DNA from: Membranipora membranacea | Taxonomy: Eukaryota; Bryozoa; Gymnolaemata; Cheilostomatida; Membraniporidae | NCBI GenBank assembly: GCA_914767715.1 | Contig: OU612074.1 | Coordinates: 16,600,062 to 16,664,061 of the forward strand | Direction: 5' to 3' | Length of the DNA: 64,000 bases | Shown: piece by piece, positions 35,901 to 40,690 of the stretch | How positions within the stretch are numbered: the first letter of the stretch is position 1 | How the letters are laid out: each line of letters begins with the position of its first letter | Notes under the pieces: model-generated | What the model saw: the letters and a program-made list of their open reading frames with translations, nothing else | What the model was told of the DNA's origin: nothing | The model's database searches: none | Program-made: the position numbers and the translations under genes

Positions 35901-38308
35901 TATCATCCCGGAGTCTAATTTAGAAAACTGCTATGAGGTTCATATGGCCCAGTTTTAACTCATTTTGACGCAAAGTTGTGTTGTGAAGGTACAAAAAGGT
36001 ACTATTTAAATGATAGGATATTCAAAATAGTACCTTGTCAGTACCTTCAAATCTCAACCTTGAGTGAAAATCATTTGTAACTGGGCCACTTGTTAATAAA
36101 ACTTATAGTCATTTTCAAACTAGAATGATGCCAAAAACCTGATTCCTTCACTTTAGTACTATTGGTTTTGCCGTAGTCTGGGTTCCATGACACATGGATC
36201 GAAAGCTCTGTATAACCCGCTCTTGAAAAGTCAGCTATGATGTGGCATCAGGTTATAGATTGGTTCAATTGGCGCCTGAGGTTGTTAACAGTATTTAAAA
36301 AGCATGATTTTAAATGCATCCGACTCACACAAGCTTAGGACGTTTTTCTATGAGAAACTGCTTTTTATTCAATTCTATTCCTTCTTTTTCACACGGCCTC
36401 ATTTGTCGTGATACACTGGTTGTAGAATATATTAAAGTAATGTAAAAAATAAATTTACAATGTAAGCAAAAAAACAATCTTCTTATGTTTCACTAGTTTA
36501 CTTCTTTGGTTCTTTTACACTTTTCTTTGTCTGTTTGTCAAAATGATCACAATATTTATCTTTCATCATTTACAGTTCTCTTCTGGAACAACCGGAGGAG
36601 GAGGTGGTGGTCCGACCGAGTCACCAGCTAACAACAACAAGGCTGTGATCATTGCTGCCTCTATCTCAGCCGTGTTCCTTGTGATCCTTGTCGTCGTTAT
36701 TGTGGTCATCCTACTCAAGAAGAAGAACGGTAAGAAACTTATTTATTACTTTACATAAAAATTGGGAATAATGGTAATACATTCAGATTCTCAAACACTA
36801 ATATGACAATGATGTTGTATACTGAATCATCCCTTGGATGAGAAATGGAATCGAAAAATTACAAGACGAGAGAAGCGGAGCACTGAACCAGGGTTTTCAT
36901 AAGAAAGATTGGTAAGAAAAAGATAGAAAAAAATGCATAAAAGTTTGAAACTTGTATCCGCACTGTAATTTGATAAAAAGTCTCGAATAGATGAAAAAGA
37001 AAATCTACAATTCAAAATACATCAGGTGATTTCATTGTGGTATAAACCTCATTTCCCAGAAGAAAAATGGACCCACATTTTTCTGTTGACAGCCAATAAA
37101 AACAAGATAGAAGATAGTAAGCTCTTCATAAGGGTGTCTCCAAGGGGTGGATCTGGCCTAGGGCTAACAAGGGGTGAAGAAAATCTCATGATCAATTGGA
37201 AGAAAGTCAATACTATTAACAAAGTAATAAAAGGGTTTCAGTCCGACCAAGTCTGCCCTGAGGAAATACCCCATGTCTTATAAATCATGTAAGCCAAGTT
37301 CTTTCATTGGAGACATTAGCCAATGCCTTGGCTCTGATTGGTTGGTTTTTCCCACCCGACAGCCAATCCTATCATAGCCAACACAATGGCTACATGACAT
37401 GTTTGTGGTGTAGCTCATCTTTATCAAAGAGGGGTCAAGATTTGTCAATGTTTCCACTTTCTCATTGCACTTCTTTGCCATATAAAGGGAATAAAGTCGG
37501 GGATAGCTCTGCAGTCATTTACCCTCGGAAGGGTGAGTTAGTTTTAGTGTTCACCACAATTGTCAACCACTGTTTAACAATGTCTCTTCTTCTTTTTTTA
37601 TACTTGCCATAAACTTTGATGAACACCAAACTTCAATCACAAGTCAGCTACTTACTTAATCACCTCTCTCTAATACCCTTGAGACCAGTAAGACAGCAGA
37701 AATGTATCCTGCAATGGAACAATCTGAATAAACCACCAGGGGCCATTTTTCAAATGATGATTTTATTCTTTTTCTCCATTATACATTATCTCTTTCATAA
37801 GTGTGATAATTGTCTATCATTTTCTCATCTCCCGTCAGTCATAACTGTTTGGTATTTGTCCTGGGTCTTAATATTTTTATCAATAACTGTATATGGGCTT
37901 TTTTGACCGCTTATCTAGCTATATTTAGACAAAACCGAAGTCCTCACTTTTGTTCATAATTCTCTGAATTCTGGGATGTGCATTTTAGTCTCCTTTACAG
38001 AACCACCCCAACATCTACCTGAAGCCTGACACCAGGCAAAGTAATAGGTCCGACTTCGAGGAGGGCCTTAATATAGGAGGGCCTTAATGGAGGAGGGTCT
38101 TGATGTAGGAAGGCATCACAGTTCTCAAAGTATTTAATTATCATGTATTTCAATCTTGTTTACAGCTAAAACAGCTCCAGGTGATGACATGTCTTCTACC
38201 CAGGCTGACGATATGGCCAGGATCTCACCATCTGGTAGCGCCAGCGGTCCAGCTGAAGACACTCCAGGAAAGAAATACCAGGCCGATCAGCAGGCCCAGA
38301 AAGCCTAA
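523..38308 (+). CDS. PKHD1L1: PKHD1L1 (fibrocystin-L)-like giant single-pass receptor, 5'-partial, 54 exons
   Basis: A large extracellular protein anchored by one C-terminal membrane helix. Exons: 523-705, 980-1156, 2806-2991, 3519-3658, 3949-4093, 4751-4980, 5625-5811, 6364-6539, 7018-7240, 7752-7925, 8409-8552, 9009-9186, 9577-9733, 10066-10432, 10797-11013, 11447-11604, 12176-12339, 12804-13008, 13276-13504, 14106-14284, 14720-14905, 15257-15399, 15875-16073, 16531-16631 or 16711-16811, 17772-17872, 18344-18518, 18997-19233, 19646-19823, 20209-20303, 20836-20954, 21483-21606, 22345-22518, 23090-23323, 23726-23886, 24312-24471, 24785-24958, 25454-25675, 25986-26163, 26609-26700, 27105-27242, 28160-28411, 28878-29074, 29499-29601, 30010-30225, 30601-30780, 31354-31511, 31959-32139, 33335-33534, 33966-34194, 34878-35045, 35682-35851, 36576-36730, 38166-38308. 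Using one of the two alternative exons, the total is 9,362 nt: two bases closing a codon plus 3,120 codons including stop. Family assignment rests on the TIG, G8, beta-helix, G8, beta-helix, TM order. Human PKHD1L1 is about 4,240 residues, so roughly 1,100 N-terminal residues should lie upstream. Exon ends are hand-called. Confidence 0.93.
1570..2790. repeat. AT-rich tandem array, unit about 23 bp, inside an intron
   Basis: About 1.2 kb of near-continuous repeats of ATACAATATTG alternating with ATACAATATTTA (11 + 12 nt, so a 23-nt unit made of two similar half-units). Scattered variants occur (TTCAATACA, ACAATGT, GATATTTATT). It fills most of intron 1,157-2,805 and stops just before the acceptor cccag at 2,801-2,805. 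Short open frames on its minus strand, rich in N-I-V-L and Y-C-I-K, are by-products of the repeat. Confidence 0.95.
3519..9733 (+). CDS. PKHD1L1: PKHD1L1-like exons encoding about seven IPT/TIG repeats
   Basis: Ten exons (3519-3658 to 9577-9733) encode immunoglobulin-like IPT/TIG domains, extracellular beta-sandwiches found in plexins, MET and the fibrocystin family. The TIG signature (P-x-V-x-x-V/I-x-P-x-x-G-x-x-x-G-G-T-x-V-T-I-T-G-x-G-F) is visible at TVEPNTGSLEGGTVVTITG in exon 3949-4093, at MISPSEGSIWGGQEIEITG in exon 6364-6539, at EIDPVEGSEGDEVTITG in exon 7018-7240 and at SVEPTRGGTKGGTVITVSG in exon 9009-9186. More divergent copies begin in exons 2806-2991, 4751-4980 and 8409-8552. The second half of each repeat carries the paired Cys pattern (x-C-x-V...E-I-V/I-C), for example ATEIVC and STEIIC. 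Most introns fall just after the conserved glycine of the G-x-G-F strand. Confidence 0.9.
4118..4396. mobile_element. Nested fold-back element (CCAAT family) in intron
   Basis: The outer arms gaagaagatacacagccaat (about 4,118) and its relative gaagaagatacgcagccaat (about 4,377) enclose GCCAATGCCAGG (4,217) and its inverse CCTGGCATTG (4,322). A perfect local palindrome, gaagatacacagccaa / ttggctgtgtatcttc, lies at 4,129-4,164. The right arm carries ggccaatcagagccaacac, the sequence that defines a family of copies elsewhere in this gene's introns. There is no coding capacity. It is most likely a miniature inverted-repeat element. Confidence 0.6.
8590..8665. repeat. Copy of CCAAT fold-back repeat
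   Basis: Left arm ttggctctgatctgattgg, then a short C-rich spacer (ctccccccaccag), then ccaattagaaac and atggctagg. Arms pair imperfectly. It has the same layout as the copy at 37,310-37,400. Confidence 0.5.
10066..12339 (+). CDS. PKHD1L1: PKHD1L1-like exons encoding G8 domain 1
   Basis: Exons 10066-10432, 10797-11013, 11447-11604 and 12176-12339. G8 domains (named for eight conserved glycines) are beta-rich extracellular modules shared by fibrocystin, fibrocystin-L, CEMIP/KIAA1199 and TMEM2. The first exon reads WGGAAPPTVGDFVVVPEG, followed by LLIMGGELLFDE and ILIVGGGRLTVGSEEEPF, which is the expected G8 strand series. It continues through an I-E-L-H-G motif to YGAKCLAIREGELNLHG. The next exons (TWTRLGATAAAGDTEIEL, then VGLLSRNVKVIGSRD) match the segment that follows G8 in CEMIP/TMEM2 relatives. 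The 12176-12339 exon leads into the beta-helix. The first exon, at 367 nt, is the longest in the gene. Confidence 0.92.
10455..10500. repeat. Partial copy of CCAAT fold-back repeat
   Basis: Contains agagccaatcagattg and ccaacacatgggctag, the right-arm motifs of the intronic fold-back family. The left arm is missing or decayed. Confidence 0.4.
12040..12140. repeat. 29-bp tandem repeat, about 3.5 copies, with internal palindrome
   Basis: The unit tatcttgtgcagtggtacgc... repeats at 29-nt spacing immediately before the exon at 12,176. Inside each unit, gtggtacgcgcaccac is a near-perfect palindrome. The copies are contiguous, with no spacers. Confidence 0.85.
12804..16073 (+). CDS. PKHD1L1: PKHD1L1-like exons encoding right-handed beta-helix (PbH1) region 1
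   Basis: Exons 12804-13008, 13276-13504, 14106-14284, 14720-14905, 15257-15399 and 15875-16073. This stretch matches the parallel beta-helix shared by PKHD1L1, CEMIP and TMEM2. The hallmark is GRYPVHFHLNGD...YVRGLGIHETFNRAVNIHGT..., then IMGGAFFLEDGIETGN. It is rich in His and Gly. The last exon (FRWVHDGVFVDRDGSLSG, ending S-F-N) leaves two bases (aa) to be completed by either of two downstream alternative exons. In the family this region follows G8 as one folded unit. An enzymatic role (hyaluronan binding or cleavage, as in CEMIP/TMEM2) is not established for PKHD1L1 and cannot be inferred here. Confidence 0.92.
13581..13719. mobile_element. Palindromic fold-back element, about 139 bp
   Basis: Outer arms gtttaagcgctcaaac and gtttaagcacttaaac flank inner arms gcatttcattatcaacc and ggttgataatgaaatgc, which are exact inverses, around a short loop (aaaaaggtga). 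The layout matches a miniature inverted-repeat transposon or a stable hairpin. It lies in the intron 13,505-14,105. Confidence 0.7.
16531..16631 (+). CDS. PKHD1L1: PKHD1L1-like alternative exon 'a' of a mutually exclusive pair
   Basis: A 101-nt exon between acceptor cttttttag and donor g|gtaggc. It enters in phase 2, taking the two bases aa from the 16,073 exon end, and leaves in phase 1. It encodes about 33 residues, including NMRSMEGKDVLFVNDFG and FFTDKRMTHKQ. Its downstream neighbour at 16,711-16,811 has the same length, the same phases and about 67% amino-acid identity (22 of 33). Either exon alone joins 15875-16073 to 17772-17872 in frame. Both together, or neither, break the frame. Confidence 0.9.
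16711..16811 (+). CDS. PKHD1L1: PKHD1L1-like alternative exon 'b' of a mutually exclusive pair
   Basis: A second 101-nt exon homologous to 16,531-16,631, with acceptor tgtgttatag and donor g|gtaaaa. It encodes NMQSMEGKNVIYTNEFG and YFTDKRMTHKL. It is separated from exon 'a' by an intron of only 79 nt, short enough that splicing of the two exons to each other may be sterically blocked. It has no stop codon and its substitutions are mostly conservative (L/I, F/Y, D/E), so it looks functional rather than a dead duplicate. The donor (gtaaaa) looks weaker than that of exon 'a' (gtaggc). Confidence 0.88.
17772..19233 (+). CDS. PKHD1L1: PKHD1L1-like exons: end of beta-helix 1, linker with furin-type site, start of G8 domain 2
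   Basis: Exons 17772-17872, 18344-18518 and 18997-19233. The first two finish the first G8/beta-helix unit (WENLEHLINMSYSAGFYD; VVLIHNMTSKPDRFQSVAG). The third opens with ISDIDTADRRKRAAGD, which contains R-R-K-R followed by A. This is a consensus proprotein-convertase (furin) site in an otherwise acidic, probably exposed linker. The linker continues with Cys- and Pro-rich sequence (CFWPNCDPPPDQN) and then the Trp-rich opening of the second G8 domain (WWVWWSNSTIWPN...DSDVTIDHG). Cleavage here would separate the TIG/first-G8 half from the membrane-bound half. Cleavage itself is inferred. Confidence 0.88.
19275..19345. repeat. Copy of CCAAT fold-back repeat
   Basis: The arms gattggctgatggttgcttgg and ccttacagccaatcagtaat are inverted around gctcccgagc. 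Same family as the copies at 32,938 and 37,310. Confidence 0.5.
19646..21606 (+). CDS. PKHD1L1: PKHD1L1-like exons encoding G8 domain 2
   Basis: Exons 19646-19823, 20209-20303, 20836-20954 and 21483-21606. G8 strand motifs are MWVVADIAFPRINKLLLKG, FIVIEGGRLVVGWED and VEIILQG, then GVYGGLDLHGKQRSPV. The last two exons (TSTANAGDAEITINHDVDWQ; VDEVIAISSTTFDSHQAETV) match the segment following G8 in the family. This second G8 unit parallels the first, and the family's architecture has two such units. Introns hold tRNA-like and SINE sequence (20,520-20,770 and 21,335-21,440). Confidence 0.9.
20520..20770 (-). mobile_element. Probable tRNA-derived SINE (minus orientation)
   Basis: Read on the minus strand, a Pol III B-box-like GATCCAGGTTCAAATCCCG (about 20,738-20,756) precedes a unique body and internal A/T runs. 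The intron 20,304-20,835 carries it. An A box is not clear, so the 5' part may be truncated. Confidence 0.45.
21335..21440 (-). mobile_element. tRNA-like fragment, probable SINE head (minus orientation)
   Basis: The minus strand reads ATAGCTCAGTTGGAAC (A-box/D-arm) and, about 35 nt later, GCCGATTCGATCC (B-box/T-arm). The arms do not form a full cloverleaf with a proper acceptor stem, so a SINE or decayed tRNA is more likely than a functional tRNA gene. Confidence 0.45.
22345..27242 (+). CDS. PKHD1L1: PKHD1L1-like exons encoding beta-helix region 2
   Basis: Exons 22345-22518, 23090-23323, 23726-23886, 24312-24471, 24785-24958, 25454-25675, 25986-26163, 26609-26700 and 27105-27242. This is the right-handed beta-helix region of the second G8 unit. 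Visible motifs include EVMLVTRNVVVRGGEHND, ARVSYTQFTNMGQLGF, GMLVERNLVMHNLWPGSYEG, YDFGIWIQTPADNVEVINN, LYENGLGIWTATFGPGPLSH and DMDCDGHKKMLIEDTDGSF. The last one is the Cys-containing loop with the L-x-D-x-D-G-S/T pattern also present in the first unit's relatives. Phases are continuous across all joins, and the reading frame has no stop or frameshift. Confidence 0.9.
22560..22760. repeat. Dispersed repeat, partner at about 44,170-44,340
   Basis: Shares ttgcatgtatat, aaattgac and taatagtgta-like blocks in the same order with 44,170-44,340 (tgaattgac, ctgatagtgta). Similarity is patchy, so this is an old dispersed element. Confidence 0.35.
27288..27771. mobile_element. MITE-like element with terminal inverted repeats of about 90 bp
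   Basis: The left end (27,288 to about 27,381) and right end (about 27,677-27,771) are inverted copies. Diagnostic blocks are acagttttctgagctct and its inverse agagctcagaaaattgtct, ttaacccacgccgcatagga and its inverse tcctatgcggcgtgggttaa, and ggagttgtcctctgtccagt and its inverse. The internal 300 bp is non-coding. This is a non-autonomous DNA transposon in intron 27,243-28,159. Confidence 0.85.
28160..29601 (+). CDS. PKHD1L1: PKHD1L1-like exons after beta-helix 2 (Cys-rich and beta-sandwich segment)
   Basis: Exons 28160-28411, 28878-29074 and 29499-29601. The first encodes a Cys/Trp-rich stretch (QCTWHDTWQAYECYG; WCAGYTCQKRISTFWAV) of the type seen after the second beta-helix in PKHD1L1 homologues. 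The second reads GHTYDIYLTGTNPQHTRFYI then ESVRIAVYYFSPQRLDVF, a beta-rich segment typical of the family. The third (WLPALDAGLGQNYFDREWQ) includes the L-x-P-x...G-x-N-Y-F-D motif leading to QYLILKG. No enzymatic motif is visible. Confidence 0.88.
29092..29215. mobile_element. Short fold-back element just after a donor site
   Basis: Arms tttgcctgcatttggaatcg and ggagcaattccgaatgcagg are inverted around cctcactcctgttaag. Outer ccctggatcaag and gacagggtcag also pair partly. It sits 18 nt after the donor of the exon ending at 29,074. Confidence 0.6.
30010..34194 (+). CDS. PKHD1L1: PKHD1L1-like juxtamembrane ectodomain exons
   Basis: Exons 30010-30225, 30601-30780, 31354-31511, 31959-32139, 33335-33534 and 33966-34194. 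The first contains LTMPPMTIDDFFGENIISNL and VPANKIRITEIIREESNRKR followed by D-V. The N-R-K-R run is dibasic but lacks the -4 Arg of a full furin site. Later exons carry a Pro-rich linker (QEPLPPPE), a Cys pair (NDVCGFKDGYCEFENLG) and an immunoglobulin-like beta segment ending SGYSSVIEVVS. Exon 33966-34194 (WEATVSIYTPG; TKTFDVADGIATFNDLAL) resembles the G-x-A-x-F-x-x-L-x-x-x-x-x-G-x-Y pattern of bacterial-Ig/carrier-like folds. I give no separate function. Confidence 0.87.
32242..32480. mobile_element. Palindromic MITE, about 239 bp
   Basis: Left ttcgcgtccttggtatc and right gataccaagggcgcgaa are inverted. Inner arms aaataatcattaattataat and attataattaatgattattt, and catggggtaatccaactgaa with its inverse, extend pairing to about 75 nt. 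It is non-coding and lies in intron 32,140-33,334. Confidence 0.8.
32555..32732. mobile_element. Tigger/pogo-like non-autonomous element, about 178 bp
   Basis: Starts tacagtataagctggttaa and ends with the inverse-type end gaactgcactgta. Both ends carry TA dinucleotides as in Tc1/mariner-superfamily insertions. Repeated aattcaaact/aattcgaac motifs near each end are typical of pogo/Tigger-type ends. No transposase is present. Confidence 0.6.
32938..33000. repeat. Copy of CCAAT fold-back repeat
   Basis: Arms atctgattggctgattt and accaacagccaatcagccc are inverted around ttttcccaac, followed by aaaaccttggcatgacctg. Same family as 4,118-4,396 and 37,310-37,400. Confidence 0.6.
33553..33875. repeat. 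Degenerate tandem duplication, unit about 165 bp, in intron
   Basis: Two successive units each begin ttttctgttctactgattt (33,559 and 33,724). Each contains ctctgtgatgg or ttctgtgatgg, a gag(a)gctg block and a ...gcttaacaact or ...gcttgacaact end. They diverge by many substitutions. Confidence 0.7.
34205..34305. repeat. GATT/GGTT simple repeat
   Basis: Tetranucleotide runs attgattgattggttg and ggttggttggttagtt lie immediately downstream of the exon ending at 34,194. Low-complexity sequence. Confidence 0.85.
34750..34830. repeat. Dispersed repeat with partner at 41,928-42,004
   Basis: The block gggggttaaccaagaaatgg...cattagtc...ccccctcctaaag...ccccagttatcttgttaatc recurs in the same order and spacing at 41,928-42,004. 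The copies are about 85% identical by eye. The ends ggggtt/aacccc suggest a short mobile element. Confidence 0.7.
34878..35851 (+). CDS. PKHD1L1: PKHD1L1-like exons encoding a SEA-like domain with a GSVMV autoproteolysis-type motif
   Basis: Exons 34878-35045 and 35682-35851 encode about 110 residues with SEA-like features. There is a first strand SYNVTLRLEQDY, a helical stretch (GKEELIEALVYNYLLS), then SRGSVMVLFWVTG, and after it a second helix (SEIDTILATVESDV). In SEA domains of mucins and receptors, the chain self-cleaves between G and S of G-S-V/I-V-V. Here the motif is G-S-V-M-V and is created exactly across the exon junction (codon split g|gt). The position, about 65 residues before the transmembrane helix, is typical. 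The motif is seen directly. Domain identity and cleavage are inferred. Confidence 0.75.
35886..36145. mobile_element. Palindromic MITE, about 260 bp
   Basis: Left gaatcaggtttttggtatca and right tgatgccaaaaacctgattc are inverted. Pairing continues inward through ggcccagttttaactca/ttgtaactgggcca to a centre gaaggtac...ggtactattt / aaatagtacc...gtaccttc. It occupies the middle of the intron 35,852-36,575 and is non-coding. Confidence 0.85.
36576..38308 (+). CDS. PKHD1L1: PKHD1L1-like final exons: transmembrane helix and cytoplasmic tail
   Basis: Exons 36576-36730 and 38166-38308. The first has a Gly-rich linker (TTGGGGGGPTE), then a hydrophobic span of about 23 residues (AVIIAASISAVFLVIL...) ending in the stop-transfer cluster LLKKKN. 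The last exon encodes a hydrophilic, Ser/Gln-rich tail of 47 residues ending DQQAQKA and the stop taa at 38306-38308. The total cytoplasmic part is about 52 residues, short as in PKHD1L1 homologues. Intron 36,731-38,165 holds a fold-back element copy. Confidence 0.92.
37310..37400. repeat. Best-preserved copy of the CCAAT fold-back repeat
   Basis: Left arm gccaatgccttggctctgattggttgg, spacer tttttcccacccg, right arm acagccaatcctatcatagccaacacaatggct. The arms are imperfect inverted repeats. The element shares both arms and the cccacc spacer with the copies at 4,330, 8,595, 19,280 and 32,938. Confidence 0.65.
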
Positions 38309-39035
38309 ATCTCAACATATGTATTTTCTAGATTAGCTACTTATTGCATACAATCAACCATATTTTCAGCTTTATTTTCACAACTTCCTGTCTTAAGACT
38401 CAAGTCGACCAAAATTCCATCCAAATTAAATCATATTTTGATATACATTTTTTTACAAATTTCTGATAGACTCAGTGTTATTGATGACTTTTTGTCTAGT
38501 TAAACAAAGTTCATGATGGCATAATGTATGATTGAATGGCCGCTGGAATTTGTTTTGTGCTTTTCTATAATAATGCTCAAATTTGTATCTTTTCTCTATT
38601 CTCCGTCCAGTTTTTTACTTAGATGCTTTTTGCTCAAATCAACTCACTGATAACACATTTGACTTAGAATGTTGACCTCTTGCTGTTGAACGCCAGATAC
38701 ATTTATTTCTTTTGCGAGCAAAGTTATGTTCTGAACAATGTTTTCAACTCGTCTGATTTACAAGTTTATGCTGATGTTTGTGGCTCCAGCTTCCTGACGG
38801 AATGACAAGTCTTAGTCAGATGCTATCACTTCATCTATTGGCTTATTTCCGCTGTTAGGTGCAGCTTATAAATCTTGTCTGCCAGAGTCAGCAGTTTATG
38901 TTCTCTGGATCGTGACTAAGATCATTGCTGCATTTAAAACAGTTCCATTGATGAAGTGTTAGCATGTGTGTTACAGATGGTGTTTTATTTTTTATAACAA
39001 GTTTTATGCTGAAATAAAATCATACCTTATAAGGT
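38309..39035 (+). other. PKHD1L1: 3' untranslated region of the PKHD1L1-like gene with poly(A) signal
   Basis: AT-rich, non-coding sequence follows the stop codon. The best canonical polyadenylation signal, AATAAA, is at 39,013-39,018 (ctgaaataaaatc), giving a 3'UTR of about 700 nt. No other coding signal is seen here. The exact cleavage site cannot be fixed without transcripts. Confidence 0.55.
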
Positions 39036-39818
39036 AATATATTGTTATATCAACTTCTCTCTTGCACACAGACAATGGTTTCTGCCACAATCCATTACGG
39101 AATATGAGCAATGATGCACCTGTCGGTCGGTTTGAATATAAATTTTGTCTTATAGCATAATGACAAAAAAAGGATAGGTTATTCCGAGTTTTTCTGGTAC
39201 AGTGAGAATGAGTCTAGAATAATCTCTAAATAGTAAACAATCAGTTTGTGACATTGAAATGTTATAATGCATTGTTGGAGGATAACTCACATCTAGAACA
39301 TTCAGTTAAATGAAATATAATTTGCCTAAGTGATACAAAGGTCAATCTATGGTAGCAGAAGGCAGAGGGACCTTCCAAATGCTTTTATTACTCGAGTTTG
39401 AATTTTAGTGGTCTTGTTGCAATTTTAATAATCAATATATTTTATTTTTATTTTTGCAATCACCATCATCCGCAGGCATTCAACCTGATGTGCAGGACAA
39501 ACTTTACCATAACCAGAATGAAAATTAAAAACTCAAGCCATTGATAACAAATATTATTATTTTATTACAATAATATCTAATGAAATGTAAAAAATCTCAG
39601 ATACAAGTCATAAGGTATCCAATATATCTCGCATTTATCTTAGGTTTCGAATTATATCAAATGGCAAATATGTAGAATTTTTATGGTGACCGTCTCATAA
39701 TGGAATCAACAAGGCGCCATAAGTAGAAGTCAAAATATGGAAGCTACCGTGATATGGCAATGTTTTTGTGCTCACTTGGGGAAAATCACGCTGTGCAATG
39801 ACTTTTCATCCATGTGAT
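39036..39818. other. Intergenic DNA, no feature recognised
   Basis: AT-rich sequence between the PKHD1L1-like 3' end and the retroelement remnant. I see no supported gene or repeat. Confidence 0.5.
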
Positions 39819-40315
39819 TTAATTGTTCTCAGATATTTTTTCTATGATAGCCTGTTCCAATTTGAGGCGGTGTCCAACTTCGGTTATACCGAGCTCTTTC
39901 ATTAGCTGACCAATGACACTACCAGTGATGCAGTTTGCAGCAAAACTTGATTTGTATTCGCCGAGTTCCAGCTCCTCTAGCCAGATTCCAATTTCTGCAG
40001 TCCCCCGTTTTTCCAGCACTCGCTTTCAGAGAGCGTTTCTTGTGAATGGTGAGTGTCTCCATTGCTGGTTAAGGGTTTCGGTTATACTGTCTAACAACAG
40101 TGCTGCTTTCCTCTGTTCGACCTCAAACCTCTTCTGGGCCTCCTCTTTACCTTTTCCCCTTGAAGTGGCGCCCCAGCATCGTTGCTGTTCTTAAGCCCTG
40201 CTCCTATAACTGCTATTTCAAATCGTCTGATAAATCTATTCCAACCCTCTAACTCTGCCCCATGTTCTACTATAAACTTAGGTGTACTCACTCCTCTTCC
40301 AAACTTACTATCCAT
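39819..40315 (-). pseudogene. Retrotransposon gag-like ORF with C-terminal SAM domain, broken
   Basis: Reading from 40,315 on the minus strand, an ATG opens MDSKFGRG and then EGWNRFIRRFEIAVIGAGL, which matches the W-x-x-F/W-x-x-R-F-E...G-L start of Ty3-type gag proteins. After a frameshift near 40,180 the sequence continues as a charged helix (KEEAQKRFEVEQRKAALLLD) and reaches an in-frame TGA near 40,030. In that same frame follows a clear SAM domain: IWLEELELGEYKSSF...ITGSVIGQLMKELGI...GHRLKLEQAIIEKI, stop at 39,819. SAM domains mediate protein-protein assembly. The frameshift and stop suggest a dead copy. A host SAM gene fragment is the alternative. Confidence 0.6.
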
Positions 40316-40690
40316 CTTACAGATAGTCACTCTCAACAATACCAAATTATCACAACAAACTTCTCTTGTGACGTCACGATCTTCTCTATCTCTCTAAACT
40401 TGTCAACAACCACTATAACTTACTAAACTGGCAGTTGTCTCTCTCTCCCTTTTACTTCTGACACCATATAGTGTATGGTACTCACCAGTTCTGTAGCCCT
40501 TTGGCTCTCTCTAGTAAGTCTAGCTCAGCTTGGTCTCTCCGTGGTTCCTTGTCACCCTCGTGGCTCTTGCGCATCTCCCGTGAGCAGCCCGAAAGTCCCC
40601 CTTCCTCTATCCTGCAGCTAGTCACTGTCTAAAGCTCCTTGACCTTGGTTCTTATATCTCGGACTACACTACAGGATGTGAAATGAAACT
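40316..40690 (-). mobile_element. Probable LTR and leader of a Ty3/gypsy-like element (minus orientation)
   Basis: On the minus strand TGGTGTCAGAAG (40,455-40,466) looks like the primer-binding site found directly after the 5' LTR of many Ty3/gypsy elements. The sequence before it (40,467 to about 40,690, comparatively GC-rich) would be the LTR, and about 140 nt of leader separates it from the gag-like ATG at 40,315. No pol domain or second LTR was found in the window, so this is a truncated copy. LTR limits are uncertain. Confidence 0.5.
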
